A stretch of 5,594 nucleotides of DNA from Acidimangrovimonas sp. (lineage in GTDB: Bacteria > Pseudomonadota > Alphaproteobacteria > Rhodobacterales > Rhodobacteraceae): positions 1-5,594 of the forward strand of contig JASBUM010000210.1 in the NCBI GenBank assembly GCA_030147905.1. The letters are read 5' to 3'. The notes beneath the pieces are model-generated. The model was given only the letters and a program-made list of their open reading frames with translations, searched no databases and was not told the origin of the DNA. Below are positions 5,424 through 5,594 of the stretch, piece after piece. The position numbers were made by a program, and so were the translations under genes. How positions within the stretch are numbered: position 1 is the stretch's first letter; each line of letters begins with the position of its first letter.

Positions 5424-5594
5424 TCAGTGCAGGAACACCCGTGCGGGATGCAACTCGCCCGCCTTGTAGACGCCCACCGCGACCGCGCGGCCCTGATGGC
5501 TGGCCCAGGCCTCCTCACCGTATTCGACATCCGAGGCGATCACCATCCCCGGGTTGCCGTTGCGCAGCCGCGCCGCGCCCTCGGCTGTCGCCGG
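5424..5594 (-). CDS. truB: tRNA pseudouridine(55) synthase TruB, C-terminal fragment
   Basis: Seen: the last 56 residues and the TGA stop at 5424-5426; the rest lies beyond the window edge. The visible part includes [32 protein letters not shown] and a final [14 protein letters not shown]. This matches, from memory, the C-terminal PUA-like domain of alphaproteobacterial TruB, which converts uridine 55 of the tRNA T-loop to pseudouridine. The catalytic Asp is in the N-terminal part and cannot be checked. The gene runs toward tdh (convergent) with 138 bp between the two stops, and is unlikely to be functionally linked to the threonine operon. Another PUA-domain RNA-binding protein is the main alternative. 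Confidence 0.75.
   Translation of the reverse strand, partial: PATAEGAARLRNGNPGMVIASDVEYGEEAWASHQGRAVAVGVYKAGELHPARVFLH

Noticed and set aside
1..5594. CRISPR array, tRNA or rRNA gene, insertion sequence or prophage
   Set aside because: No regularly spaced repeats, tRNA-like or rRNA-like sequence, terminal inverted repeats or transposase/integrase coding signals were seen on either strand.

Overview
The window is a high-GC bacterial chromosomal segment, most likely from an alphaproteobacterium and probably a member of the Rhodobacteraceae or a relative. This rests on the strong GC bias at third codon positions, the protein sequences, the TruB C-terminus, and a GC-rich hairpin next to a GGGATATTT motif after truB that resembles the 3' elements I remember from that family. 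No sequence search was possible.

Layout. Positions 1-1164 hold two minus-strand genes that probably form a small operon: a DUF1643 protein of unknown function, then a haloacetate/fluoroacetate-dehalogenase-type alpha/beta hydrolase whose 3' end lies outside the window. A 227-bp divergent intergenic region follows. Positions 1392-5285 hold a plus-strand block: an XRE-type helix-turn-helix regulator with a C-terminal cupin domain; a 129-bp promoter/operator region; then three tightly packed genes, kbl (2-amino-3-ketobutyrate CoA ligase), a stand-alone cysteine-synthase-like fold-type II PLP enzyme, and tdh (L-threonine 3-dehydrogenase). kbl and the PLP gene overlap by 1 nt, and the PLP gene and tdh by 11 nt. 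A convergent 138-bp spacer with hairpins separates tdh from the 3' end of minus-strand truB.

How the genes work together. Tdh oxidises L-threonine to 2-amino-3-ketobutyrate with NAD+. Kbl cleaves that unstable intermediate with CoA to glycine and acetyl-CoA. The cupin regulator next to them is a good candidate for the local sensor and controller, and an imperfect palindrome in the kbl promoter region is its candidate operator. The standard two-enzyme pathway does not require the PLP enzyme between kbl and tdh, so it is the main functional unknown.

Most notable points: (i) Tdh keeps its catalytic zinc and NAD residues, but all four cysteines of the structural zinc lobe are replaced in an alignment without gaps; (ii) the fold-II PLP enzyme is translationally coupled into the threonine operon and has changes in its substrate-binding loops; (iii) a palindrome lies between two competing promoter readings upstream of kbl; (iv) the hydrolase has Glu where fluoroacetate dehalogenases have their catalytic Asp.
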